Notes: generated by a model from the sequence alone, not told the origin. Shown: positions 1 to 6,617, counted from the stretch's first letter. The stretch: 8,719 nucleotides of DNA from Eudoraea sp. (GCA_024642325.1 JAHEBI010000075.1:1-8719), one strand, 5' to 3'. Made by a program: numbers and translations.

Positions 1-1507
1 CTTTTTCGAAGAGTGTATAAGCTTTTAATAACTGACTCATGGTATGGATGCGTTCGCTTTTTATGGCAAAATCTTTGAACAATGCCTCTTTCTCTGCCGC
101 TTCCTTTTCAATATCCAGGTCTTGATTTTCAATTTTTGCAATTTCGCTGCCAATATCCGGCATCACAAAGAAGTCTTTTTGCTGATCCCCGGAAATATAT
201 TCTATCCCTTTATCTGTAAGCTCAATCTGGTTGTTTTTCTCATCAATAACAAACAGCAATTCCGCATCTACCTGAGGCATTTCCCGATTGTTATCCTGCA
301 TGTAAAAATTCTCCGTTTTTTGGAGCAGTTGTTTAATACCCTCTTCACTTAGAAATTTGATTAGTGCCTTATTCTTGGGTAATCCTCTGTGAACACGAAG
401 CAATAGAAAGCCACCTTCTTTGGTGTTTCCGGCTGCGATTTCTTTTTTGGCTTCTGCCAGAACTCCTGTGAGGTACTGACGTTGTTTTTGTACAATGTCT
501 GAAACTTTGGGCTTCAATTCATTGAATTCGTGACGATCTCCTTCCGGCACAGGTCCCGAGATTATCAATGGAGTACGCGCATCATCAACCAGTACAGAAT
601 CTACCTCATCGACAATGGAATAATGGTGGGGACGTTGTACCAGGTCACCAGGTGTATGAGCCATATTATCTCTTAGATAATCGAACCCAAATTCGTTGTT
701 TGTTCCGTAGGTAATATCCGCATTGTAGGCTGCTCTTCTCCCTTCAGAATTAGGTTGATGCTTGTCTATACAGTCCACCGACAATCCATGAAATTCAAAA
801 ATTGGTGCCATCCATGCACTATCCCTCTTTGCCAGGTAGTCATTTACGGTAACCAAATGAGCTCCCTTACCGGCAAGTGCATTGAGGTACATGGGAAGGG
901 TAGCTACCAGGGTTTTACCTTCTCCTGTTTGCATTTCTGCAATTTTACCCCGATGCAGAGCAATGCCGCCAATCAATTGCACGTCGTAATGTACCATATC
1001 CCACGTGACTTCTTTGCCCGCAGCGTCCCAGGAGTTTTGCCATACGGCATTATCGCCATCCAGGATAACATATTCTTTGGAACCAGATAGCAATCTGTCA
1101 AATTCCGTGGCTTCAACAGTAAGGGTTTTATTAGCTACAAATCGCTTTGCAGTTTCCTTCACTACCGCAAATGCTTCCGGCAGAATTTGGTTTAAAGTAT
1201 CCTCGGTAATCTTGTAGACTTCACCTTCAAGTTTATCAATCTCTGTATAAATTTCCTCGTTTCTATCTATATCAGGAGAGGCTTTTACTTCTTCCTGCAG
1301 TATGTCAATCTGCTTTTGAAGTTCAGCAGATGCATCTTTTATGGTTTGTTTAAAGTCCTGTGTTTTTTGTCTAAGCTTATTGTGGTCAAGGTTTTCAAGT
1401 GCCGCCTCAAAGGATTTGATGTCATTTAAAAGGGGTTCGAGTTCCCTGACATCTTTCTTCGCCTTATCTCCAACAAATACCTTGATGACCGAATTTAAAA
1501 TACTCAT
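1..1507 (-). CDS. secA: Preprotein translocase subunit SecA, N-terminal part (3' end beyond the window)
   Basis: SecA is the ATPase that drives unfolded preproteins through the SecYEG channel in the inner membrane. The window holds 502 codons read leftward from the ATG at 1505-1507; the gene runs off the left edge. Seen in the translation: the IPEAFAVV-like segment (LPEAFAVVKETAKR, 109-122), the Q-motif region HYDVQLIGG (173-181), Walker A MQTGEGKT (192-199), the VTVNDYLAKRD and ITYGTNNEFGFDYLRDN blocks, and the DEAD-type Walker B D300-E-V-D303 followed by ARTPLIISGP. The visible part ends inside or just after the preprotein cross-linking domain. Walker A lies about 90 residues later than in E. 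coli SecA because of two insertions, at about 58-103 (charged, coiled-coil-like) and 123-168; this fits the long SecA of Bacteroidota. No Shine-Dalgarno sequence is seen. The leader from 1508 to the terminator at 1672 suggests its own transcription, but I could not pick a promoter. Confidence 0.97.
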   Translation of the reverse strand, partial: MSILNSVIKVFVGDKAKKDVRELEPLLNDIKSFEAALENLDHNKLRQKTQDFKQTIKDASAELQKQIDILQEEVKASPDIDRNEEIYTEIDKLEGEVYKITEDTLNQILPEAFAVVKETAKRFVANKTLTVEATEFDRLLSGSKEYVILDGDNAVWQNSWDAAGKEVTWDMVHYDVQLIGGIALHRGKIAEMQTGEGKTLVATLPMYLNALAGKGAHLVTVNDYLAKRDSAWMAPIFEFHGLSVDCIDKHQPNSEGRRAAYNADITYGTNNEFGFDYLRDNMAHTPGDLVQRPHHYSIVDEVDSVLVDDARTPLIISGPVPEGDRHEFNELKPKVSDIVQKQRQYLTGVLAEAKKEIAAGNTKEGGFLLLRVHRGLPKNKALIKFLSEEGIKQLLQKTENFYMQDNNREMPQVDAELLFVIDEKNNQIELTDKGIEYISGDQQKDFFVMPDIGSEIAKIENQDLDIEKEAAEKEALFKDFAIKSERIHTMSQLLKAYTLFEK

Positions 1508-1671
1508 ATTTTAATGTGTTTTATAAGCATTCTGACCAAGTACTTAAGCCGCAATTGTATAAGTCCTAAAATGGGCAGTTTGCGATAGAATTGCAATATG
1601 TTTTTTAAAGCAAAAGGTATTCCAGATTTTATATTTCCCCTTAAACTTCATAAAGCCTGTCAAAATTACAT

Positions 1672-1698
1672 AAAAAAAAAGCCTCAAATGAGACTTTT
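1672..1698 (-). terminator. Rho-independent terminator after the DUF2795 gene
   Basis: On the minus strand, 22 bases after the stop of the 74-aa gene, the sequence reads AAAAGTCTC-ATTT-GAGGCTTTT and runs on into an uninterrupted T tract (nine T in all, 1672-1680 read in reverse). The stem has nine pairs including one U-G wobble at 1682/1693, with a four-base loop at 1686-1689. On the plus strand the same stem has a C-A mismatch and only a short T run, so it should work mainly leftward. It separates the DUF2795 gene from secA. Confidence 0.8.
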
Positions 1699-1719
1699 AA
1701 TAGTATTTAAGAAACTTCT

Positions 1720-1944
1720 TTAATATTCATCCTCATTCCAGAGGTAATCTTCTTCCGTGGGGTAATCCGGCCATATTTCTTCGATTGATTCGTAAATCTC
1801 ACCGCCTTCTTCCTCCATAGATTGTAAATTCTCCACCACTTCCAAAGGTGCGCCGGTTCTAATGGCATAATCTATTAATTCGTCTTTGGTTGCTGGCCAA
1901 GGGGCATCGCTTAAATAAGATGCTAGTTCTAATGTCCAATACAT
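1720..1944 (-). CDS. DUF2795 domain-containing small acidic protein
   Basis: This 74-aa protein starts MYWTLELASYLSDAPWPATK and matches, from memory, the small DUF2795 proteins widely kept in Flavobacteriia; its function is not known. It has no signal peptide or membrane segment and should be cytoplasmic. It is strongly acidic, especially in the C-terminal half (EEEGGEIYESIEEIW, then DYPTEEDYLWNEDEY at the end), and rich in Trp and Tyr. The central TKDELIDYAIRTGAPLEVVE (19-38) reads like a small helical module. The ATG at 1942-1944 is the only sensible start. It is a stand-alone unit: candidate promoter at 1972-2001, terminator at 1672-1698. It lies between secA and the adenosyltransferase, an order I recall from other Flavobacteria. 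The family call is firm; no role can be given. Confidence 0.9.
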   Translation of the reverse strand: MYWTLELASYLSDAPWPATKDELIDYAIRTGAPLEVVENLQSMEEEGGEIYESIEEIWPDYPTEEDYLWNEDEY

Positions 1945-1964
1945 GGCTTAAATCTGATTTTAAA

Positions 1965-1978
1965 ATTTTTGCAAAAAT
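1965..1978. repeat. 14-base perfect palindrome over the DUF2795 promoter
   Basis: ATTTTTGCAAAAAT is its own reverse complement. It covers most of the candidate -7 element and the predicted start of transcription, 21 bases before the start codon. It could be an operator, or simply chance in AT-rich DNA. Confidence 0.4.
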
Positions 1979-2001
1979 AAATTTTAAACCCATATTGCCA
2001 A
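1972..2001 (-). promoter_or_regulatory. Candidate Bacteroidota-type promoter of the DUF2795 gene
   Basis: Read on the minus strand, a perfect TAnnTTTG -7 element (TATTTTTG, complement of 1972-1979) follows a TTG (complement of 1999-2001) by 19 bases; a TTTG also lies directly upstream (2002-2005, spacing 22). Transcription would start near 1965 and give a leader of about 20 bases before the ATG at 1944. Such motifs arise often in AT-rich DNA, but the full 8/8 match and the placement support the call. The -7 element overlaps the palindrome at 1965-1978. Confidence 0.45.
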
Positions 2002-2080
2002 CAAAAATCGGAGTAAAATCCAATATTTTATCAACAATTTATGGTTTTGATAATTTGATAACGAAGAAATAATGTAATTA

Positions 2081-2656
2081 TTAGTCTTTTTTCTCAGGAA
2101 TCCACTTTATTTCATCCGCCTTTAAGTCGAATGACAATTTCCGGGCCAAAATAAATAGATAGTCTGAAAGGCGATTGAGATATGTCAGTATCATGTCATC
2201 AACAGGCTCATTTTCATGCAGTAGGGTCACCATTCGTTCCGCTCTTCTACAAATTGTTCGGGCAATATGACAATATGACACCGTTGTATGTCCTCCGGGC
2301 AAGATAAAATGCGTCATAGGTGGCAACGAATCATTCATGTTGTCGATTTCATTTTCCAGCTGTTCTACATCAGAATAAGTTATCCGCGGTATATTCAGGC
2401 GTTCTTTTCCACTTTTTAAACGCGCCTTTTCAGGATCAGTTGCTAAAATAGCACCTACCGTAAAAAGTTTATCCTGAGTGATAATGAGCATTTTTCTGGA
2501 ATGTTCATTCATTTCCTGATCCCTAAGGAGTCCAAGCCATGAATTTAGTTCATCCACGGTGCCATAACTGTTTATACGGATATGATGTTTGGCTACCCTT
2601 GTGCCTCCAAAAAGTGAAGTTGTACCCTTGTCTCCTGTTTTGGTATATATTTTCAT
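2081..2656 (-). CDS. PduO-type cob(I)yrinic acid a,c-diamide / ATP:cob(I)alamin adenosyltransferase
   Basis: This 191-aa enzyme transfers the 5'-deoxyadenosyl group of ATP to reduced cob(I)alamin, giving adenosylcobalamin for B12-dependent enzymes such as methylmalonyl-CoA mutase; it is cytoplasmic. The sequence shows the full PduO/MMAB pattern: the N-terminal ATP-binding motif YTKTGDKGTTSLFGG (4-18), SYGTVDELNSWLG (30-42), FILPGG (117-122), the signature RTICRRAER (133-141), and the C-terminal YLNRLSDYLFILAR (159-172). Length and ends are normal for the family (about 190 aa) and the ATG at 2654-2656 gives the usual N-terminus. It is not the CobA/BtuR type, which has a P-loop. A 6-bp hairpin sits 11 bases before the start codon. 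No B12 riboswitch is seen upstream. It lies 92 bases behind the 46-aa gene on the same strand, so it could be read from the lnb operon or alone. Confidence 0.95.
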   Translation of the reverse strand: MKIYTKTGDKGTTSLFGGTRVAKHHIRINSYGTVDELNSWLGLLRDQEMNEHSRKMLIITQDKLFTVGAILATDPEKARLKSGKERLNIPRITYSDVEQLENEIDNMNDSLPPMTHFILPGGHTTVSYCHIARTICRRAERMVTLLHENEPVDDMILTYLNRLSDYLFILARKLSFDLKADEIKWIPEKKD

Positions 2657-2666
2657 AGGTAATTTC

Positions 2667-2682
2667 GCAACTTTTGAGTTGC
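2667..2682 (-). repeat. Inverted repeat (hairpin) before the adenosyltransferase start codon
   Basis: On the minus strand GCAACT-CAAA-AGTTGC forms a perfect 6-bp stem with a 4-base loop, ending 10 bases before the ATG. No T tract follows, so it is not a standard terminator. It might affect initiation of translation or protect the 5' end of the message. Confidence 0.5.
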
Positions 2683-2748
2683 AATTTAGGGAATTAGTAT
2701 TAGCCAGGGTATTTACACTTCACTAAACAGGAAGTTGGTGATGTACAC

Positions 2749-2889
2749 CTAATCCCTTTTATCTCTTCGTTCATAACCATCCATAAATTTCCTTGACTTT
2801 CTTCTCTTTGCGTTTTTTTTGCTAAAAACAGATACAATTATATAAAATAAGGCTACTCCGGCCAGGATGTAATAGATATTGTTATCCAT
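2749..2889 (-). CDS. 46-aa single-pass membrane microprotein
   Basis: A short reading frame runs from the ATG at 2887-2889 to a TAG at 2749-2751. The protein begins MDNN, has one hydrophobic helix (about residues 5-22, IYYILAGVALFYIIVSVF), then a very basic tail (SKKNAKRRKSRKF) and ends DGYERRDKRD. Under the positive-inside rule the tail should face the cytoplasm, with the N-terminus out. The start lies 33 bases after the stop of the methyltransferase-like gene, so both are probably on one transcript. I recall similar small membrane proteins of this shape (a helix followed by a KRRKxRKFMDGY-like tail) as hypothetical proteins in Flavobacteria, but give no function. The clear topology, clean stop and operon spacing argue for a real gene. 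Confidence 0.72.
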   Translation of the reverse strand: MDNNIYYILAGVALFYIIVSVFSKKNAKRRKSRKFMDGYERRDKRD

Positions 2890-2922
2890 AATACGTAAAT
2901 AAGCTACCTTAAATTTAAGAGT

Positions 2923-3423
2923 TTATATTCGAATCTTAAAATGTTCTTTGGCTTGTGTCGAATGAAAAAAAAGAAGGCCTCCATAATACATGTCTACTGT
3001 AACAACGGCGAAATTGGCCAGAATTAATTTATTCCATAATTCTTTGGAAGTGCTTTTTGTTCTGATATCGGCAATAAATATTATCCCATTGGGTTGTTGT
3101 TTGGCGTAAGTGGCCATAGCTGAAATTTGAGATTCAGATACCAGGGAATTATAATATTTCATATCATAAGGCGCTTTATAAGAAATTGAAGGAAATTCGT
3201 TTTTCACTTTATATCTTAGAAACTCATTGCCCCCCTCAAAATCTATACTTTTTGGTTTGAAGTACTCAACACATTTAATAAAGGTATTAAGGGAGCTGGA
3301 TCTGGAGTACCTATGCTTTATATAAAGCCCCTTTGTTACAAAGTTGTACATAAAGGGCGAATGAATACCATGCTGGTTGTTCGCCTTAAACCAAAATTTA
3401 ATATAGTAAAAAGGGTTGTGCAT
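2923..3423 (-). CDS. Shortened methyltransferase-family protein, SAM site apparently lost
   Basis: This 166-aa protein begins MHNPFYYIKFWFKANNQHGIHSPF and ends FAVVTVDMYYGGLLFFHSTQAKEHFKIRI. Both ends resemble, from memory, the N-terminus (YLKFLxKSTNQHGVHSPFVY) and C-terminus (VTIDTFFWGxVFFRKEQxKEHFxIRV) of a class I SAM-dependent O-methyltransferase family common in Flavobacteria, whose members have about 240-260 aa. The middle is much shorter. Where the glycine-rich SAM motif (after YFxPKxILEIG) is expected, this protein has YFKPKSIDFEGGNEFLRY (55-72), and the acidic FDGxH-type segment is missing. IIFIADIRTKSTSKELW (114-130) seems to match the later FDDIHWSxGMxxAW strand, but without its double acid. 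The frame is open from end to end, so it is not a fresh pseudogene. It lies 61 bases behind the ABC-F gene. An active enzyme seems unlikely; the relationship itself is inferred. Confidence 0.75.
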   Translation of the reverse strand: MHNPFYYIKFWFKANNQHGIHSPFMYNFVTKGLYIKHRYSRSSSLNTFIKCVEYFKPKSIDFEGGNEFLRYKVKNEFPSISYKAPYDMKYYNSLVSESQISAMATYAKQQPNGIIFIADIRTKSTSKELWNKLILANFAVVTVDMYYGGLLFFHSTQAKEHFKIRI

Positions 3424-3484
3424 TAAACCAGGTACTATTTATCTGTGAATTTAAATGTTGCATATTAGGATAAGCACGAGTAAA

Positions 3485-5365
3485 TCAGCTTTCCAATAGG
3501 GATGAAAGCTCAAACCATCGCTCTGTTTTGATTTCCAGATCCTCTATAATATCTTTTAAACGTATGGATAAGAGATCTATTTCTTCGCCAGATAGTGAGG
3601 GATTTGAAAATTGATTTTGAAGCTCTCCCTTTTGTTTTTCCAGGTTTTGAATGGATTTTTCCAGCCTGTTATACTCTTTTTGTTCTTCGTAAGACAGTTT
3701 TTTTGTTTTGCCGTCAGACCGCCAGGAATTTTTATTTGTTTTGTTTTGAGCGCTGTTGGCTTTTTCTTCCCTTTGCTCCAAAACCGCACTATCTTCATAG
3801 GCCCTGTGATCTGAATAATTTCCAGGGAAATCTTCAACAATACCGTTTCCTCTGAAAATAAATAAATGGTCTACAATTTTGTCCATGAAATAACGATCAT
3901 GGGATACAACCAGGAGGCATCCTGGAAAATCCAGCAAAAAACTCTCCAGGATGTTTAGGGTAATAATATCCAAATCATTCGTGGGTTCATCCAATATCAG
4001 GAAATTGGGGTTCTGGATGAGAACAGTGCATAAGTACAATCTTTTTCGTTCTCCTCCACTTAACTTCTCTACAAAATCATATTGTTTTTTTCTGTCAAAT
4101 AAAAATCGTTCCAGCAACTGTTGCGCAGATAGTTGCCTTCCTTTTTTTAAAGGTATGTAATCACCGAATTCACGGATGACATCGATTACTTTTTGACCTT
4201 CTTTAATGGTAATCCCATCCTGGGTGTAGTAGCCAAATTTAATAGTCTCTCCAACCACAATTTTACCACTGTCCGGTTGTTGTAATCCGGCCACAATATT
4301 TAGGAAAGTGGATTTCCCCGTGCCGTTTTTTCCAATAACACCTATTCGTTCTCCTCTTAAAAAGCTATAGTCAAATTTATCGAGTAAAATTATTCCGGGA
4401 TAAGTTTTGGTGACTTTATGAAGTTCCAGAACTTTACTACCCATCCGTTCCATATTGATCTCCAATTGAATTTCATGGTTTTCTCGCCGCTGATGGGCTT
4501 TTTCTTTAATGGTTTGGAAATCATCAATACGCGATTTGGATTTTGTGGTTCTTGCCTTTGGCTGTCTTCGCATCCAATCCAGTTCTTTCTTAAAAAGCAA
4601 TTTTGATTTATGCTGTTCCACGGCTTCTTGTTCGAGTCTGGCTTCTTTTTTCTCCAGGTAATAGGCATAATTTCCTTTGTATGAAAAGAGCTGCCCATTA
4701 TCCAGTTCCAGAATTTCAGTACAAACCCTTTCCAGGAAATACCTGTCATGAGTTACCATAAACAGGGTAATCTTTTTACGGCTAAAATAATCTTCCAGCC
4801 ATTCTATCATTTCCAGGTCTAAATGGTTGGTGGGTTCATCCAGAATTAACAGATCCGGTTCATTCAATAATGCATTGGCCATGGCGAGCCTCTTTTTTTG
4901 TCCGCCGGATAGGTCGCCTACTTTTGCTTTGAGATTGTCCAGTTTTAATTTGGAAAGAATTTGCTGGTATTGCGTTTCAAAATCCCATGCGTTATTCCTT
5001 TCCATAGCTTCGAAAGCTTTTTGGTACACTTCTTCATTTTCAGGATGTATAAGGGCTTCTTCATAGGCCGCAATAACCTTTAATACCTCATTATCGGATT
5101 CCAGGATGGTTTGTTCTACAGTTAATGCCGGATTGAGATCCGGTTCCTGTTCAAGAAAAGATATTCGGATGCCTTTACGGTAGTTTACGGCACCTTCATT
5201 TGGGACATCTTTCCCAGAGATTATATTTAAAATGGAGGTTTTACCTTCCCCGTTTCTGGCAACCAAAGCAATTTTCTGGTCTTTGTTTATGCCAAATGAG
5301 AGATCTTCAAACAGGACTAATTCACCATATGATTTTGCTATGTTTTCTACGGAAACAAAATTCAT
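3485..5365 (-). CDS. uup: ABC-F family ATPase, Uup-like
   Basis: ABC-F proteins are soluble, paired ATPase domains that act on ribosomes (E-site binding, relief of stalls); Uup-type members also affect DNA transposition in E. coli. The 626-aa product has two ABC domains and no membrane segment. Domain 1: Walker A ARNGEGKT (36-43), signature LSGGQ (152-156), Walker B LLILDE (172-177), switch H206. Domain 2: Walker A GKNGTGKS (345-352), signature LSGGE (435-439), Walker B FLILDE (455-460), switch H489. Between them lies the charged linker for P-site tRNA (about 240-300, with WMRRQPKARTTKSKSR). The C-terminus (557-626) is a charged coiled coil as in Uup. The start is the ATG at 5363-5365, because it gives the normal N-terminus MNFVSVENI and overlaps the lnb stop as ATGA, a sign of translational coupling; a TTG 12 codons upstream is unlikely. 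The first Walker A glycine is alanine. Confidence 0.95.
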   Translation of the reverse strand: MNFVSVENIAKSYGELVLFEDLSFGINKDQKIALVARNGEGKTSILNIISGKDVPNEGAVNYRKGIRISFLEQEPDLNPALTVEQTILESDNEVLKVIAAYEEALIHPENEEVYQKAFEAMERNNAWDFETQYQQILSKLKLDNLKAKVGDLSGGQKKRLAMANALLNEPDLLILDEPTNHLDLEMIEWLEDYFSRKKITLFMVTHDRYFLERVCTEILELDNGQLFSYKGNYAYYLEKKEARLEQEAVEQHKSKLLFKKELDWMRRQPKARTTKSKSRIDDFQTIKEKAHQRRENHEIQLEINMERMGSKVLELHKVTKTYPGIILLDKFDYSFLRGERIGVIGKNGTGKSTFLNIVAGLQQPDSGKIVVGETIKFGYYTQDGITIKEGQKVIDVIREFGDYIPLKKGRQLSAQQLLERFLFDRKKQYDFVEKLSGGERKRLYLCTVLIQNPNFLILDEPTNDLDIITLNILESFLLDFPGCLLVVSHDRYFMDKIVDHLFIFRGNGIVEDFPGNYSDHRAYEDSAVLEQREEKANSAQNKTNKNSWRSDGKTKKLSYEEQKEYNRLEKSIQNLEKQKGELQNQFSNPSLSGEEIDLLSIRLKDIIEDLEIKTERWFELSSLLES

Positions 5366-6567
5366 AGCAGACTTTTGTTGGAATTTGTAAAATAACGGCA
5401 AAGCAGGGCGTACCTAAAGCCTAGAATAGCAAATACGACCGCAATCAAAGGTGAAAATACTTGAATTTGAAAAATCCAAAGGATCAATGTAATGGTCATT
5501 AAAACCAAGAGGATCAAAATATATTTGCCCATCCATATGGGGATTCGGTCTTTTCTTACCAGAAAATAACAGGCCACAACATTGAGTGGAAATGCCCAAA
5601 GAATATTAAAGTTATTTGCCGTGGCCGAATGGTCTGTCAGAAACCACAGGAAAAAAATGAGTAATCCTGCAGTCCCGGTAATCAGAAATAGAAAAAAATC
5701 GAGCCATCTGCTCCGTGTGCCATTCCTGAGATCTATAAATGAAATAGTGAGCGTAAAGAGCAGTAAAAGTAGCATCCAAAAAAGTGGTGATGTGCCAAAT
5801 GTATTTCTAAATCTTTTGTCACTATATTCAAGAACGGAACGTTCCCGTTGTACAAAGGGGTTTCCTTCCAGTGTTGTATTAGTCATTTGGAGCATGACAT
5901 ATTTGGGCAGGAACATATACTCTTCAACTACGGCTTCTCTATCTATTACGGAGCCAAGGGCAAGGTCTATACCAAAACTGGACCATGAGTTAGAAAGCAG
6001 ATTTTGTTGTATCAGATCTCTGAAAGTGAAATGGGTTTTAAGATGATCCCCATTAAAATCAAGGTCGTTTCCAAGTACCTTTTTTAATATCTCCGGTAAT
6101 TTAGTGGCACAGTTATCAAACAGGAAGTCATATTTATAATCCCTGTTTTCGGGCTTTCGATTGTTTTCCAAAAACCGAAACAGAGCGTTTTTATCTTCCT
6201 GATTAAGTTTCAATATCTGTTCTTTTACCCATCTTTTTTCCAGTTCATAGGTAAATAGGAAATCTGAAAACGTCGACACGCTTAAGGAATAAAGTAACTT
6301 CCCCCTTGCGAATTTATAATAGAAATTGGGAGTGTTAAAATCAAAAGTTCCATAATTATACACCCAGTCTATGCCTTTAGCTGAGTCCTGAACTCTAAAA
6401 GCACTGTGTCCAAAGCTCGAATACAAATCTTGTCCGGCGTCACAGGTAATAATACTGATCAGCGAATTATCTGATAACTGAGCCTGAAGTGAAAAACCGG
6501 AAAAGGCAATCCATAATATATTAAGGAAACAAAGATTTTTTAATCGAATTCTTAGTGGTCTGCTCAC
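5362..6567 (-). CDS. lnb: Lnb-type lipoprotein N-acyltransferase (DUF4105 domain plus five membrane helices)
   Basis: Lnb adds the third acyl chain to the N-terminal cysteine of lipoproteins in Bacteroidota, replacing the unrelated Lnt (recent work on Bacteroides). Numbering from the GTG at 6565-6567, the 401-aa product shows: a signal peptide (1-30, ending SLQAQ); a periplasmic DUF4105/Lnb_N domain (about 31-255) with SSFGHSAF (H54), the WVYNYGTFDF segment (68-77) and FDNCATK (C153), candidates for the His/Cys active centre; and five hydrophobic helices at about 261-279, 290-310, 320-337, 346-365 and 369-389, as in the family's C-terminal 5-helix domain. No ATG is available: the longest frame starts with TTG at 6589-6591, but the GTG gives a normal signal peptide length. 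It overlaps the ABC-F gene by 4 bases and is divergent from pssA. The domain call is firm; activity is inferred from family. Confidence 0.88.
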   Translation of the reverse strand: MSRPLRIRLKNLCFLNILWIAFSGFSLQAQLSDNSLISIITCDAGQDLYSSFGHSAFRVQDSAKGIDWVYNYGTFDFNTPNFYYKFARGKLLYSLSVSTFSDFLFTYELEKRWVKEQILKLNQEDKNALFRFLENNRKPENRDYKYDFLFDNCATKLPEILKKVLGNDLDFNGDHLKTHFTFRDLIQQNLLSNSWSSFGIDLALGSVIDREAVVEEYMFLPKYVMLQMTNTTLEGNPFVQRERSVLEYSDKRFRNTFGTSPLFWMLLLLLFTLTISFIDLRNGTRSRWLDFFLFLITGTAGLLIFFLWFLTDHSATANNFNILWAFPLNVVACYFLVRKDRIPIWMGKYILILLVLMTITLILWIFQIQVFSPLIAVVFAILGFRYALLCRYFTNSNKSLL

Positions 6568-6588
6568 TTGCGGGATAACTATTTGCGG

Positions 6589-6617
6589 CAAATATCCGAA
6601 TAAAATATGTTAAGAAA
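6589..6617 (-). promoter_or_regulatory. Possible promoter of the lnb-uup run
   Basis: On the minus strand GATATTTG (complement of 6589-6596) matches TAnnTTTG at 7 of 8 positions, and TTTC (complement of 6614-6617) lies 17 bases upstream in place of TTTG. Transcription would begin near 6582, which would leave the TTG at 6591 untranscribed and fit the GTG start at 6567. The match is partial and the call weak. Confidence 0.25.

Noticed and set aside
44..1217. Plus-strand reading frames at 44-352, 755-1090 and 1005-1217
   Set aside because: They lie antisense to secA, whose frame is continuous and full of known motifs; their translations show no domain.
1890..2072. A 60-aa plus-strand frame in the AT-rich spacer
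   Set aside because: It overlaps the start of the DUF2795 gene and its promoter, is made of low-complexity AT codons, and shows no recognisable feature.
2657..2748. Cobalamin riboswitch upstream of the adenosyltransferase
   Set aside because: The spacer is only 92 bases and lacks a B12-box-like sequence; such riboswitches need about 200 bases.
2923..3423. Frameshifted or broken methyltransferase pseudogene
   Set aside because: One open frame joins both family-like ends, and the flanking and shadow frames do not encode the missing core.
3577..4749. Alternative minus- and plus-strand frames within the ABC-F gene (3577-3840, 3595-3855, 3951-4160, 4390-4749)
   Set aside because: All lie inside an intact two-domain ABC-F gene; they are out-of-frame shadows.
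5366..5401. Upstream TTG start of the ABC-F gene at 5401
   Set aside because: It would add 12 residues not expected for the family, whereas the ATG at 5365 gives the standard N-terminus and an ATGA overlap.
5582..6046. A 154-aa plus-strand reading frame antisense to lnb
   Set aside because: The minus-strand frame encodes the conserved DUF4105 domain and membrane helices; the opposite frame is a shadow.
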